Source: Bacteriovorax sp. PP10
GTDB taxonomy: Bacteria; Bdellovibrionota; Bacteriovoracia; Bacteriovoracales; Bacteriovoracaceae
Length of the DNA: 64,000 bases
Reading direction: 5' to 3'
Assembly (NCBI RefSeq): GCF_035013165.1
Contig: NZ_JAYGJQ010000003.1
Location: 62,001 to 126,000, forward strand
Shown here: in pieces, positions 1 through 8,960 of the stretch
Layout of the letters: each line of letters starts with the position of its first letter
How positions within the stretch are numbered: position 1 is the first letter of the stretch
The notes under the pieces: model-generated
Told to the model about the DNA's origin: nothing
What the model saw: the letters and a program-made list of their open reading frames with translations, nothing else
Database searches by the model: none
Made by a program: the position numbers and the translations under genes

Positions 1-1087
1 CTTTAGAAGAAATAAATGGAGCAAAAATTTTGTTTTCAAATTCTTTTGGGATGGGGGAACCTGTATTTTTAAAACTAATTTCAAATTTTTTCCCAATATT
101 TCGTGAGGTGATTTTAATTTTCTCGGATTTTTTATTGTATTTTGTCGATTGAGAAATAGACTCAATAGCATTAACTGTTAAGTTATTTAAAACCTGATAT
201 ATTAAATCTTCATTGGCAAAAAATGGAATTGTACTGTTGTTAACGTATTCAAAATGAATATTATACAATTCAAAAAAATCACAAAAGTTTTTTTCTAATT
301 CTTCATAAAGGCCTTTAACTTCAAAATGCTTAAAGCTATGAGCAAAAACTTCGGAGTTACTTAACATTAATTCAATATTCAAAATAATGTTATTTACTCT
401 TTTTAAATCCTGATCCTGAATTGGAGAGGAATTTATTAAGCGATTAATTGGCTTTTTGATTTCATGAAAAACAAAAGAGGATTGTCTTCCAATATTGGCA
501 AATCTCTCCTGCATTTCGTATAACGCCTGTTTTTTCTTCGTGACAACAAAAAATATGATACTTGAAAGAGCAAAAACAATATAAGTGGCCGCGAGCATAT
601 CTGGCTTAAAGCTCATGCCTTCTTTGATGTATTCGGGCTCTGAGGCCAGGAGAATCGCGTAATAGTTAGTGATGATTCCGGCAGTCATCAGCAGGATGTA
701 CACTTTTCTTGAGAAGTTAAAAAAAATACTAATACATAGATATAATTCCCAAAAACTGAAGCAGTAAGTGAAATGAATCATCGTCATTCCGTAAAAACCA
801 TAAACGAGCATCATGATCATGTCTAAAATTGGCCAGAAATTAATGGCCTTCTTAAAGTATGTTGCGACGATTGAGACAGCATATACGAAGACAGTCATGC
901 CTTTTAGAGCGATGTATTGAGGAGTTATTAGCTGATTAAACTGGTAAAAATCCCAGTAGATGACAATAAATACTATAGAAAGTATGAAGCACTGAAGGAT
1001 TAAATTATTGATTCCGTCACGGGCGCTTGGGCGTGGAATCCATCGTTCTTTTAGAATGTCGTTAATTTCACTTTGAATGAGATTCAT
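1..1087 (-). CDS. Membrane-bound sensor histidine kinase (3' end cut by window edge)
   Basis: Reading the minus strand from an ATG at 1087, the frame stays open to base 1, so the C-terminus lies outside the window. The first half is hydrophobic, with about six predicted membrane segments and no obvious periplasmic domain. It is followed by a dimerisation/phospho-acceptor box reading FVFHEIKKPINR, whose His is the expected phosphorylation site. Next come an N-box (DLIYQVLNNLTVNAIESI) and an F-box-like stretch (IFAPFIS). These are the hallmarks of a HATPase_c kinase. The gene is divergent from the response regulator at 1191 with about 100 bases between them, so the two are the likely cognate pair. 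The signal sensed is unknown. Confidence 0.85.
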   Translation of the reverse strand, partial: MNLIQSEINDILKERWIPRPSARDGINNLILQCFILSIVFIVIYWDFYQFNQLITPQYIALKGMTVFVYAVSIVATYFKKAINFWPILDMIMMLVYGFYGMTMIHFTYCFSFWELYLCISIFFNFSRKVYILLMTAGIITNYYAILLASEPEYIKEGMSFKPDMLAATYIVFALSSIIFFVVTKKKQALYEMQERFANIGRQSSFVFHEIKKPINRLINSSPIQDQDLKRVNNIILNIELMLSNSEVFAHSFKHFEVKGLYEELEKNFCDFFELYNIHFEYVNNSTIPFFANEDLIYQVLNNLTVNAIESISQSTKYNKKSEKIKITSRNIGKKFEISFKNTGSPIPKEFENKIFAPFISSK

Positions 1088-1190
1088 AATTTTTTAATCA
1101 CTGTTGATGTACAATTTTTTTTAAGCTTAATTTATACCTTTTAAACTGTAGAAATATAAATTAATATCACTGATTAATTCAGGATTTTTT

Positions 1191-1853
1191 ATGCCAAGAA
1201 TTCTTATCGTTGATGACAGCAAAAACCAATTAACTTATCTGGAAGGGATCCTTATGTCTGATTTTGACGTAAGCCTTGCAAGTAATGTGTTAAAGGCCCT
1301 AAAGTTCATTGAAACGATAAAGATTGATTTATTGATTTTAGATATTCATATGCCAGTCATTAGTGGAATTGATTTTCTAAGACAGTCCAAAGAGGTAGGA
1401 AGAGTCCTTCCAAAAACGATTATCTTTAGCGCTGATAATGATCTCAATACCAGAATTTCATCTTTGGAGTTAGGTGTTGTTGATTTTCTCAATACTCAAA
1501 TGACTTCGAAAGAGATTTTTTTGCGTGTAAGAAACCAAGTGCAACATATTCAGGACAATATTATTTCTTATAAAAATATAAAAATGAATACCTCGACGAT
1601 GGACATTTTTATAGCTGATAAGAAAGTTGATTTTACTCTTATCGAGTTTAAAATTTTTAGAGTTTTAATGGATTCGCCGGACGCATTGATTGAGCGAGAA
1701 GTCTTGATTGAAAAAGTCTGGGGCAATGATATTGTCGTTTTAAATAAAACATTAACCACTCATCTTGCGAATCTAAGGCCAAAAATTCTTTTTGGAGGAA
1801 TTGATATAAAATCAGTTAAAAACGAAGGGGTTATGCTCAAGACGATTGAGTAG
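1191..1853 (+). CDS. OmpR/PhoB-type response regulator
   Basis: 220 aa. The N-terminal receiver (about 1-118) has the acidic pair D8/D9, phospho-acceptor D51 in LLILDIHMP and S80 as the switch Ser/Thr. The C-terminal winged helix (about 132-220) contains FTLIEFKIFRVLM and the recognition-helix region TLTTHLANLRPK, as in Trans_reg_C domains. The lysine normally found in a D-Y-L-x-K-P context is absent: the aligned stretch reads DFLNTQM. This may alter phosphorylation-dependent signalling. It probably acts as a DNA-binding transcription factor paired with the divergent kinase at 1-1087, and the short shared intergenic region suggests autoregulation. Confidence 0.88.
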   Translation: MPRILIVDDSKNQLTYLEGILMSDFDVSLASNVLKALKFIETIKIDLLILDIHMPVISGIDFLRQSKEVGRVLPKTIIFSADNDLNTRISSLELGVVDFLNTQMTSKEIFLRVRNQVQHIQDNIISYKNIKMNTSTMDIFIADKKVDFTLIEFKIFRVLMDSPDALIEREVLIEKVWGNDIVVLNKTLTTHLANLRPKILFGGIDIKSVKNEGVMLKTIE

Positions 1854-1859
1854 ATCTTT

Positions 1860-2201
1860 TTATTTCGCTAAAATTATTTCTGCAGTTTTAATTAAAACAT
1901 CTACCGATTCATCAATTGAAAGACTGTTATCTTTAGATTGAATGATGGCAATTTTCTCAGCAACAAGAACAGTGATTGATCCCGTTTGATTGTATTCTTG
2001 AATTTCATTTAAAATTTTTCGGGCCTCTATTTTTTGAACATCTGAAGTTGAAAAACTTGTTGCTTCAGATCCCACTGAAGTGATGGCCGTTGTAAAGAAT
2101 ATCTCTTCTGAGATTGAGGCCATCGTTTCTGAAGTTGCATCAAAGGCGAATGCCATATGGGTTATAGTTAGAAGTGCAGCAGTTAAAACTATTTTATTCA
2201 T
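1860..2201 (-). CDS. Small secreted protein, unknown function
   Basis: 113 aa from the ATG at 2201. A longer open frame reaches back to 2303, but only the 2201 start puts a clean signal peptide first (MNKIVLTAALLTITHMAFAF). The mature part is short, rich in Ser/Thr/Ile/Glu and largely helical, with no cysteines or recognisable motif. It ends 7 bases from the stop of the response regulator on the other strand. I do not recognise a family. Confidence 0.6.
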   Translation of the reverse strand: MNKIVLTAALLTITHMAFAFDATSETMASISEEIFFTTAITSVGSEATSFSTSDVQKIEARKILNEIQEYNQTGSITVLVAEKIAIIQSKDNSLSIDESVDVLIKTAEIILAK

Positions 2202-2347
2202 CTTTAATCCAGGATAAGAGCATTTAATTAAAGGCCTTTTAGCATAAGCAGGGCCAAAAAGAGACGAGAACCTGTAAAAATTATCGTTTACGAAGAATTT
2301 CAAAAATCTTACTCATCTTTTTGTGTCTTTTCTGCTATTTATTGCCC

Positions 2348-3208
2348 ATGAACGACATTGCAAAAAAGCCGAGATGGCCACTCGTATTCAACATCATTGG
2401 GAAGATCATTCTGCTCATGTGGGTACTATTAGCTTTGTATGTTCTGCATTTGGTGTCGCCATTTTTGGGATCAATGTACTCCATTACTAAAATTCCTCAA
2501 ACATATTTCGAAGTAAAAGTGAAAGACTCGAAGGCCACTTATAAACAAGTGACGACGATGCCTGGAGACTGGGTACCACTCAATAAAATTTCAAAGCGCC
2601 TGCGTGGTGCGATTATCTCCAGCGAAGATGGAAAGTTTTATACTCATCCTGGTTACGACATTGAAGAGCTTCAGGATGCCATTAACGATAGTGTCGTAAA
2701 GAAAAAGAAAAAAGTTCGTGGAGCTTCAACGATTACTCAACAATTGATAAAAAATCTTTATTTCCAATCGGATAGAAGTCTGTGGAGAAAATCGAAAGAG
2801 ATGGCCCTGACTTTGTGGATTGAAGACAAAGTTGAAAAAGATAAAATTTTAGAAACCTATCTAAATGTTATTGAGTATGGCGATAATCTCTATGGGATCA
2901 AAGATGCGGCCAGGTATTATTTTAAGAAAGACCCCGCAAACTTAAACGCTCGTGAAAGTGCGTTCCTTGCGATGCTTCTGCCCAGCCCAAAACGATATGC
3001 CCAGTCATTCAGAAAGAAAGAATTAACTCCTTTTGCGACTAGAATTATCAATTCTATTCTTTTGAAAATGCAGCAAGGGGGATATATTGGAACTGAAGAG
3101 TACTACACAAGTCTAGACAGTCGTTTTTCGTGGGAGAAATATGTCGAACCCCAAACACCTGCCGAAGAGGCCAGTGAAATTGAAAGTTATGATCTCAGAG
3201 ACCTTTGA
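2348..3208 (+). CDS. mtgA: Monofunctional peptidoglycan glycosyltransferase (GT51)
   Basis: 286 aa from the ATG at 2348. A TTG at 2321 in frame would only add nine residues before the basic N-terminus. One membrane anchor lies at about residues 17-42, followed by the GT51 domain. Motif 1 reads AIISSEDGKFYTHPG (catalytic Glu about 93) and motif 2 reads RGASTITQQLIKNLY (about 124-138). No transpeptidase domain follows, so it should polymerise lipid II into glycan strands without cross-linking. The 3' end overlaps lplA. Assignment to the family is firm; the symbol is by analogy. Confidence 0.88.
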   Translation: MNDIAKKPRWPLVFNIIGKIILLMWVLLALYVLHLVSPFLGSMYSITKIPQTYFEVKVKDSKATYKQVTTMPGDWVPLNKISKRLRGAIISSEDGKFYTHPGYDIEELQDAINDSVVKKKKKVRGASTITQQLIKNLYFQSDRSLWRKSKEMALTLWIEDKVEKDKILETYLNVIEYGDNLYGIKDAARYYFKKDPANLNARESAFLAMLLPSPKRYAQSFRKKELTPFATRIINSILLKMQQGGYIGTEEYYTSLDSRFSWEKYVEPQTPAEEASEIESYDLRDL

Positions 3209-4187
3209 TCCCTGGTTTAACTTAGCAACTGAAGATTTTATATTCCGAGACATGGACCCTGAAACAAAAACGCTTTTCCTTTGGAGAAACGATAAAACTG
3301 TTGTTATCGGACGTTTTCAAAATCCTTGGACAGAATGCAATACTCAAAAAATGGAAGAAAATGGAATTAAGCTGGCCCGCAGACAAAGTGGTGGCGGCGC
3401 AGTCTTTCACGATTTAGGAAATACGAATTTTACCTTTCTATCTGATAAACTGACTTTTGATAAATCGGCCAACAATCAAATCATTACAAATGCTCTAGCG
3501 ACTTTTGGTTTAAAGGCGACGCCTTCAGGGCGTAACGATATTTTAGTTGATACGGCCGAGGGCGAAAAGAAAATCTCCGGAAGTGCATTTAAAGAAACAA
3601 AAGACCGCTCGTTTCATCACGGGACACTTTTAATCAATGCAGATATGTCTCAATTGGGCCTTTATTTAAATCCTAATATTAAGAAGCTCCAGTCTAAAGG
3701 AATTACTTCTGTCAGAGCGAGAGTCGCGAATTTACAAGACTTAACTACGGAAATTAATCACGAACTTTTATGCGAAAGAATTATAGAATCCTTCTTTGAT
3801 TTCTACGGAAGTACTTGTCCGATTGAAATCCTAGATCACGAGTTTTTAAAAACGATTCCGGCGCTTAATGAGCACTTCCAAAAAATGAGTGACTGGAACT
3901 GGCGCTTTGGTGAAGCCCCGCAATTTAACCACCAAATGACCGAGCGTTTTGATTGGGGAATGATGGAAGTTCACCTTGATGTGCATAAAGCTGTTGTAGA
4001 AAAAGCACAGATTTTTTCTGATTCACTTCATCCTGAAATGATTGAACAACTTATGGCCTCTTTAACCAAGATTTCTTATACTAGGGATGCTTTCCAGAGT
4101 GCAATTCAAAAAGTGGCCTTAGATCTGCCGATGATTAAGGATTACCTCAATGAGTTTCAAGAATGGATAACAAAAGAAATTAGCTAA
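3174..4187 (+). CDS. lplA: Lipoate-protein ligase A
   Basis: From the GTG at 3174 the product is 337 aa, almost the length of E. coli LplA, and its N-terminus aligns with it (family form LISxxxDPWFNLA). An AAGAGG lies just upstream. Other starts are ATG 3141 (long 68-base overlap with mtgA) and ATG 3189. Motifs are DPWFNLATED, RRQSGGGAVFHDLGNTNFTF and KISGSAFKETKDRSFHHGTL, the lipoyl-AMP pocket with its lysine. A C-terminal accessory domain completes the protein. It activates free lipoate with ATP and attaches it to E2 and GcvH proteins. It overlaps the preceding gene, suggesting cotranscription. Confidence 0.9.
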   Translation: MKLKVMISETFDPWFNLATEDFIFRDMDPETKTLFLWRNDKTVVIGRFQNPWTECNTQKMEENGIKLARRQSGGGAVFHDLGNTNFTFLSDKLTFDKSANNQIITNALATFGLKATPSGRNDILVDTAEGEKKISGSAFKETKDRSFHHGTLLINADMSQLGLYLNPNIKKLQSKGITSVRARVANLQDLTTEINHELLCERIIESFFDFYGSTCPIEILDHEFLKTIPALNEHFQKMSDWNWRFGEAPQFNHQMTERFDWGMMEVHLDVHKAVVEKAQIFSDSLHPEMIEQLMASLTKISYTRDAFQSAIQKVALDLPMIKDYLNEFQEWITKEIS

Positions 4188-4216
4188 TTCACCCTTACCA
4201 AAAAAAATAAAATTTT

Positions 4217-5911
4217 ATGAGAAACACGAAGTTTCATGACCACGCACTTTTCATCTGGAAGTCTTTTCTAAAAGACCGTTGGCTCACTTACTCATGGGGA
4301 GCATTCGCTGTTCTTCTGACTAACCTGATGCAAATTCTTGCACCAAAAAATATCGGATGGATCGTTGATTTTTTTGCCAAGAAACCTGTTCCGGAAATTC
4401 TGACGGGGAAAACTGATAAAGAAACATTTCTTTACCTCTTCATTGTTTTAGCAGCTTCAAGAATTCTCATTAATATCTTCCGCTTTATGTGGAGGATTAC
4501 TCTTGGACGCCAGACTCACTATGCGGCCGCTGATTTAAGGCGAGATGTATGGGAGCATGTACGCTTCTTTAAAAAAGAAGACCTGGATCGTAAATTTACG
4601 AAAGGTGTACTCATGAGTGCATCGGCCTCAGACACTCTGAGTGCGCGTTTTATTTTTGGATTCACTTTAGTGGCCGTATTCGACGTGGCCTTCTTGGGAT
4701 TATTTACTTTCATCACCATGGCCAATATTCATATACCAATGGCCTTAATGTCATTCGTGGTTTTATTGTTCGTTCCAATCTTTGTTAGAAAACTCTCTAA
4801 AAGAGAAGTTGAACAGTATCGAAAGATTCAAGATACACTTTCTCACTTTAACGACTTATCTTCTCAGGCCGTATCAACAATTAAGCTTCAGCGCTTAACT
4901 CAGACTGGCCCATTTTGGGAACGCCGTTTAATGAACGTTGCTGACACTCATCGTGGTCAGAGACTAACTGGAATCGGTATTTCTCTTCTTTATATTCCAG
5001 TGATGGGCGTGGCCGCGATTATTTCTTATGTCGTGCTTTTTGTGATGGGGATTTATTTTACCTTCAACGGTAAAATGAGTGTCGGTGAATTTATCTCGAT
5101 GCAAGGATTAATGTTTCTTCTGCATGATCCATTAATGTCATTAGGATTTATCATTTCAGAATGGAAAAAAGGCTTCACGGCCCTTGAGCGTCTTTCTGAA
5201 ATTTATGAACATGAAAAAGAGCAGTTCCTTTTAAGAAAAGGGGATCCGATTGTTGAGAAGTCAGAAGAAGCAGTTTTAGATGTAAAGAATTTAAGTTTTA
5301 CATTTAAAGAGTCATTGCCTCTATTTCAAAATCTAAGTTTCAAACTTAAAAAAGGTGAGCGCCTTGGCATTACCGGCCCTATTGGATCGGGGAAAACGAC
5401 TTTAGTTTCCATCCTAACTGGCCTTGAAAGACATAATGGTGGAGAGGTTAATTTCTTTGGAAGACCTTTTTCAGATTACACTCATCACGATCTAAGAAAC
5501 TACATCGGACATGTTCATCAAAAAGCATTCCTGTTTGCTGACTCTATTAAAGTCAACGTGACAATGGATAGAGAGATGAATGATGAAGAAGTTTGGAAAT
5601 ACCTCGATCTGGCAGGTCTTAAAGAAGACGTAGAAGGTTTTCCCAATAAACTCGAAACTCAGTTAGGCGAGTGGGGGATCAACCTCTCAGGTGGGCAGAA
5701 ACAACGCCTGACTCTGGCGCGCGCACTGGCACGCAAACCTCAACTTTTATTTTTAGATGACTGCTTAAGTGCGGTGGACACTATCACTGAAGAGCGCATC
5801 TTAAAAAATCTTGATCAGCATTTAAAAGATGTTACGTTGGTATGGGTGGCCCATAGAAAGTCGACTTTGAAATACTGTAATCACACGTTTGAACTTAGGA
5901 CACAAAACTAA
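4217..5911 (+). CDS. mdlA: ABC exporter half-transporter, degenerate-site subunit (MdlA-like)
   Basis: 564 aa: six membrane segments (about 25-320) and a C-terminal nucleotide-binding domain. Walker A is GPIGSGKTT (387-395), the signature LSGGQ (490-494) and Walker B LLFLDD (510-515), with the switch His at 546. The residue after the Walker B Asp is Asp rather than the catalytic Glu, as in MdlA and other heterodimeric exporters with one degenerate ATP site. The stop overlaps the next start (TAATG), so the two subunits are translationally coupled. Substrate is unknown; related pairs are called multidrug exporters. Confidence 0.87.
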   Translation: MRNTKFHDHALFIWKSFLKDRWLTYSWGAFAVLLTNLMQILAPKNIGWIVDFFAKKPVPEILTGKTDKETFLYLFIVLAASRILINIFRFMWRITLGRQTHYAAADLRRDVWEHVRFFKKEDLDRKFTKGVLMSASASDTLSARFIFGFTLVAVFDVAFLGLFTFITMANIHIPMALMSFVVLLFVPIFVRKLSKREVEQYRKIQDTLSHFNDLSSQAVSTIKLQRLTQTGPFWERRLMNVADTHRGQRLTGIGISLLYIPVMGVAAIISYVVLFVMGIYFTFNGKMSVGEFISMQGLMFLLHDPLMSLGFIISEWKKGFTALERLSEIYEHEKEQFLLRKGDPIVEKSEEAVLDVKNLSFTFKESLPLFQNLSFKLKKGERLGITGPIGSGKTTLVSILTGLERHNGGEVNFFGRPFSDYTHHDLRNYIGHVHQKAFLFADSIKVNVTMDREMNDEEVWKYLDLAGLKEDVEGFPNKLETQLGEWGINLSGGQKQRLTLARALARKPQLLFLDDCLSAVDTITEERILKNLDQHLKDVTLVWVAHRKSTLKYCNHTFELRTQN

Positions 5912-7776
5912 TGGTCAAAAAATTTAAATCTATATTCAAAAAGAAAAACGCGAATCGCATACTGCCGGACCAGATGTATTTGCATCAGACAGCTTATTTG
6001 ATGGCCGATGATCAGGATGAATCGATGACAGGCGAAAAAGGGATGGCCGATACCCGCTCGCTTAAAATTCTTTATTCATACGCAAGACCTTTTCGCTTAC
6101 AGATTCTATTTGCCCTCTCTTTAATTTTTATCAGTTCAATTCTCGCGATCTACTCATCAAAGTTAATGGGGGATCTGTTAGAGAAAGGACTTATGATTCG
6201 TGACATGCGCATGTCGATCATTTATTCGGTGGCGATTGTCTTACTTGAAATCGGAAGTATCTTTTTTATCTGGACTGGAAGAAAGAGACTTGCCGTCTCT
6301 GCTTCTCAGGTTATTTTCAATGTGAGAAAAAGTCTTTTTTCTAAACTGCAAGACCTTCCCATGCAGTATTATGACCGCCAACCTCAGGGGCGAATCGTCA
6401 CTCGTGTCACTCACGACGTTGAAGGAATTGAAGAATTTTTCACATCGAGTTTAGGGAATTTAATTTCTGCTTCGATGATGACAATGCTTGCGGTTGCCGC
6501 GATGATTATTTCCAATTTTAAGCTTGGGACTGTCATGACGTTATCAATTATTCCGTCATTGATTCTTATTTTAAAAACGAAAGACTTTTTAAGAAATTCT
6601 AACCGTCGCGTTTCAAAATTTTCTTCGGCCATCAATGCAAAACTCTCTGAGTACTTAAATGGTATGGAGACGATTAGAAGTTACGGCCTGGAAAAATGGT
6701 CGATGACGAAATACGCTCATACATGTGATGACTATTTATTTGCTCAGTTAAAAGGGAACATGTTGTTTGCATGGAGTATGCCTCTGGTGTCTTTCTGCGC
6801 GACGATTCCTTTGATCGGATTAGTCTGGTACGGAGGACACGGCGTTTTGACTGGTGTTTATTCAGTTGGTCTCTTCGTGTCGTTTGTTCGCTACTACGAA
6901 AGATTTTTTAACCCGATGATGCTTTTATCCCGCGAAATCCACGTTGTTCAACAAGCTTTTACCAGCACTGAGCGCGTGATGAGTTTTTTAAACGAGCCGG
7001 GGGAAGACGCTGTTTTAAAGAATAACGGTAAAATGATTACGACTAGTCTTGATGGTGACATCAAGTTTGAAAACGTGTTCATGCAATATGGAGAAGGTGA
7101 TTGGGTTCTAAAAGATCTGAACTTCCATATTAAAGCTGGTGAGAAAATTGGGCTTGTAGGGAAGACTGGTTGTGGAAAAAGTTCAACTGTCGCTCTTCTG
7201 TCTCGTTTATATGAATACCAAAGCGGTGAAGTTTTAATTGATGACATACCTATTCGAAATTTTGACCGCCATAATCTTCGAGATAAAATTGGCTTCGTTT
7301 CACAAGATGCGATTATCTTCAAAGGCTCTTTGAGAGAGAACCTTTCATGTGAGGAAGCACAAACTGACCAGTACTTAATTGATGCCGCTAAGACCACAGG
7401 CCTTGTCAAAGCGCTGGCCAAAGAAGGCTTCAATCTTGATATGGATATTTTAGAAAGTGGGACCAACCTTAGTGTCGGGCAACGCCAACTAGTAAGTCTT
7501 ACCCGCGTTCTTTTAAAGAACCCGTCGATTCTCATTCTCGATGAGGCCACGGCCAATATCGACCCACATTACGAAGAAATCATTCATGAGGCCGTCATGA
7601 AAATGATGGATGGAAGAACGTGCCTGATGATTGCTCACAGGCTGGAGACACTTAAGCAGTGTGACCGCATCCTGGTTTTCAATCAGGGGGCCTTGGTGGA
7701 AGAAGGGCCATTATCTGAGCTGCTTTCTCAGGGAAATTACTTTTACAAGCTCCATCACGCTCAAGCAGTTCACTAG
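5911..7776 (+). CDS. mdlB: ABC exporter half-transporter, catalytic subunit (MdlB-like)
   Basis: 621 aa. A soluble N-terminal extension of about 45 residues precedes the six-helix transmembrane domain (about 60-340) and nucleotide-binding domain. Walker A is GKTGCGKSS (417-425), the signature is LSVGQ (520-524), and Walker B is ILILDE with the catalytic Glu at 545; a switch His lies in LMIAHRLETL. The LSVGQ signature and intact Glu are typical of MdlB partners. It begins in the stop codon of the preceding gene and should form a heterodimer with that product in the inner membrane. The N-terminal extension is longer than usual. Confidence 0.88.
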   Translation: MVKKFKSIFKKKNANRILPDQMYLHQTAYLMADDQDESMTGEKGMADTRSLKILYSYARPFRLQILFALSLIFISSILAIYSSKLMGDLLEKGLMIRDMRMSIIYSVAIVLLEIGSIFFIWTGRKRLAVSASQVIFNVRKSLFSKLQDLPMQYYDRQPQGRIVTRVTHDVEGIEEFFTSSLGNLISASMMTMLAVAAMIISNFKLGTVMTLSIIPSLILILKTKDFLRNSNRRVSKFSSAINAKLSEYLNGMETIRSYGLEKWSMTKYAHTCDDYLFAQLKGNMLFAWSMPLVSFCATIPLIGLVWYGGHGVLTGVYSVGLFVSFVRYYERFFNPMMLLSREIHVVQQAFTSTERVMSFLNEPGEDAVLKNNGKMITTSLDGDIKFENVFMQYGEGDWVLKDLNFHIKAGEKIGLVGKTGCGKSSTVALLSRLYEYQSGEVLIDDIPIRNFDRHNLRDKIGFVSQDAIIFKGSLRENLSCEEAQTDQYLIDAAKTTGLVKALAKEGFNLDMDILESGTNLSVGQRQLVSLTRVLLKNPSILILDEATANIDPHYEEIIHEAVMKMMDGRTCLMIAHRLETLKQCDRILVFNQGALVEEGPLSELLSQGNYFYKLHHAQAVH

Positions 7777-7814
7777 GTATCATTTTTTTTGATCATGAGA
7801 TAAAATGAATTCAT

Positions 7815-8960
7815 ATGAAATTCAATAATCTTGAAATTAAAAATTTGATGAATCAAAACTTATCAACGGTCGAGCTTGCAAAGGCCTTTGATGAACTTCT
7901 CACAAAAGAGCGCTCGACTCATAATGAAATTAAAAAAGAGTATGAGCGCTTAAACGTTATCATCAACCTCATCCCCAATACTATTTCATGGGTCAATAGC
8001 GATATGACTTATTTCGGAGTCAACAAAGCTCTGGCCGACAGTTGCAACGTCACCACGGCCGACTTCGTTGGAAAAACAATCGGCTTTCATACGAAAGAGC
8101 GCTTTTTCTATGAATTCGTCACAGAACTCTTCCGCTCAAAAAGCGATACTGTTTATCGTGAGCTTGAAGCACGTATCAGCGGAGTCGACAGAACTTATCT
8201 GGTATCCGGAACAAAATTAGAAGATAAAGAAAAGGCCGTCGTCATCGGTGTCGATATAACTGAACTGACCAATTTAAAAGACCACGTCTCGTTCACGGAA
8301 AAACTGGCCAATCTAGGGGAGATGTTTGCAGGAATCATCCACGACATCAACAACCCTCTGATGATGATTGAGGGGACTGCCAGACGTATTAAAAAACGTG
8401 TGACGGATGAAGAGGTCATCGATCTTTTAAGTAAAATTGAAATGAGCTCGCAGAAGATTTCTAAAATTGTTAAGGGGATCAAGGTTTATATCAGACAAGA
8501 TAATGATGAACCTTTCGTCTCTGAAAACCTTGGGAGTATTATCGATGATGCTCTGGTGATTTGTGAGCACAAATTAAAAGAAAATATGGTGTCAGTTGTC
8601 CTCGATCCCAAGCTCCATAAAATTGAAATCCCTTGCCACTTTACTCAAGTCTTTCAAGTGTTCGTGAACCTTATTTCGAATTCAGTCGACGCCATCAGTG
8701 AGCTTCAGGAAAAATCCATTGAGATCACTGTTAGTGAAACTGATTCTAAATACGTGATTCGTTTTCAAGATTCTGGATTGGGTATTCCCCAGGATTATCA
8801 GGAAAAAATCTTCAATGCTTTTTTCACCACTAAAGATAGAGGTGTAGGTTCGGGTCTTGGGCTTTCACTATGCCGAAAGATCTTAGAAGCACACGGCGGA
8901 AGTCTCGCTATTGATAATAGCGCTCCTCATACAACATTTTTGATAGAATTTAAGAAATAG
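7815..8960 (+). CDS. Soluble PAS-domain histidine kinase
   Basis: 381 aa, no membrane segment. Residues 1-50 are helical, 50-150 form a PAS-like domain (NLIPNTISWVNSDMTYFGVN), then the dimerisation box FAGIIHDINNPLMMIEG has the phospho-His at 176. The ATPase domain shows VFVNLISNSVDAI, DSGLGIP, FNAFFTTK and GSGLGLSLCRKILEAHGG, all intact. No response regulator is adjacent, so it is an orphan kinase here. Its last 11 bases overlap the convergent methyltransferase gene. The ligand or signal cannot be deduced. Confidence 0.88.
   Translation: MKFNNLEIKNLMNQNLSTVELAKAFDELLTKERSTHNEIKKEYERLNVIINLIPNTISWVNSDMTYFGVNKALADSCNVTTADFVGKTIGFHTKERFFYEFVTELFRSKSDTVYRELEARISGVDRTYLVSGTKLEDKEKAVVIGVDITELTNLKDHVSFTEKLANLGEMFAGIIHDINNPLMMIEGTARRIKKRVTDEEVIDLLSKIEMSSQKISKIVKGIKVYIRQDNDEPFVSENLGSIIDDALVICEHKLKENMVSVVLDPKLHKIEIPCHFTQVFQVFVNLISNSVDAISELQEKSIEITVSETDSKYVIRFQDSGLGIPQDYQEKIFNAFFTTKDRGVGSGLGLSLCRKILEAHGGSLAIDNSAPHTTFLIEFKK

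Noticed and set aside
6948-7556. Long minus-strand open frame of 202 codons
   Set aside because: It lies wholly within the coding strand of the MdlB-like ABC gene and its sequence shows only the reverse of conserved ATPase motifs.
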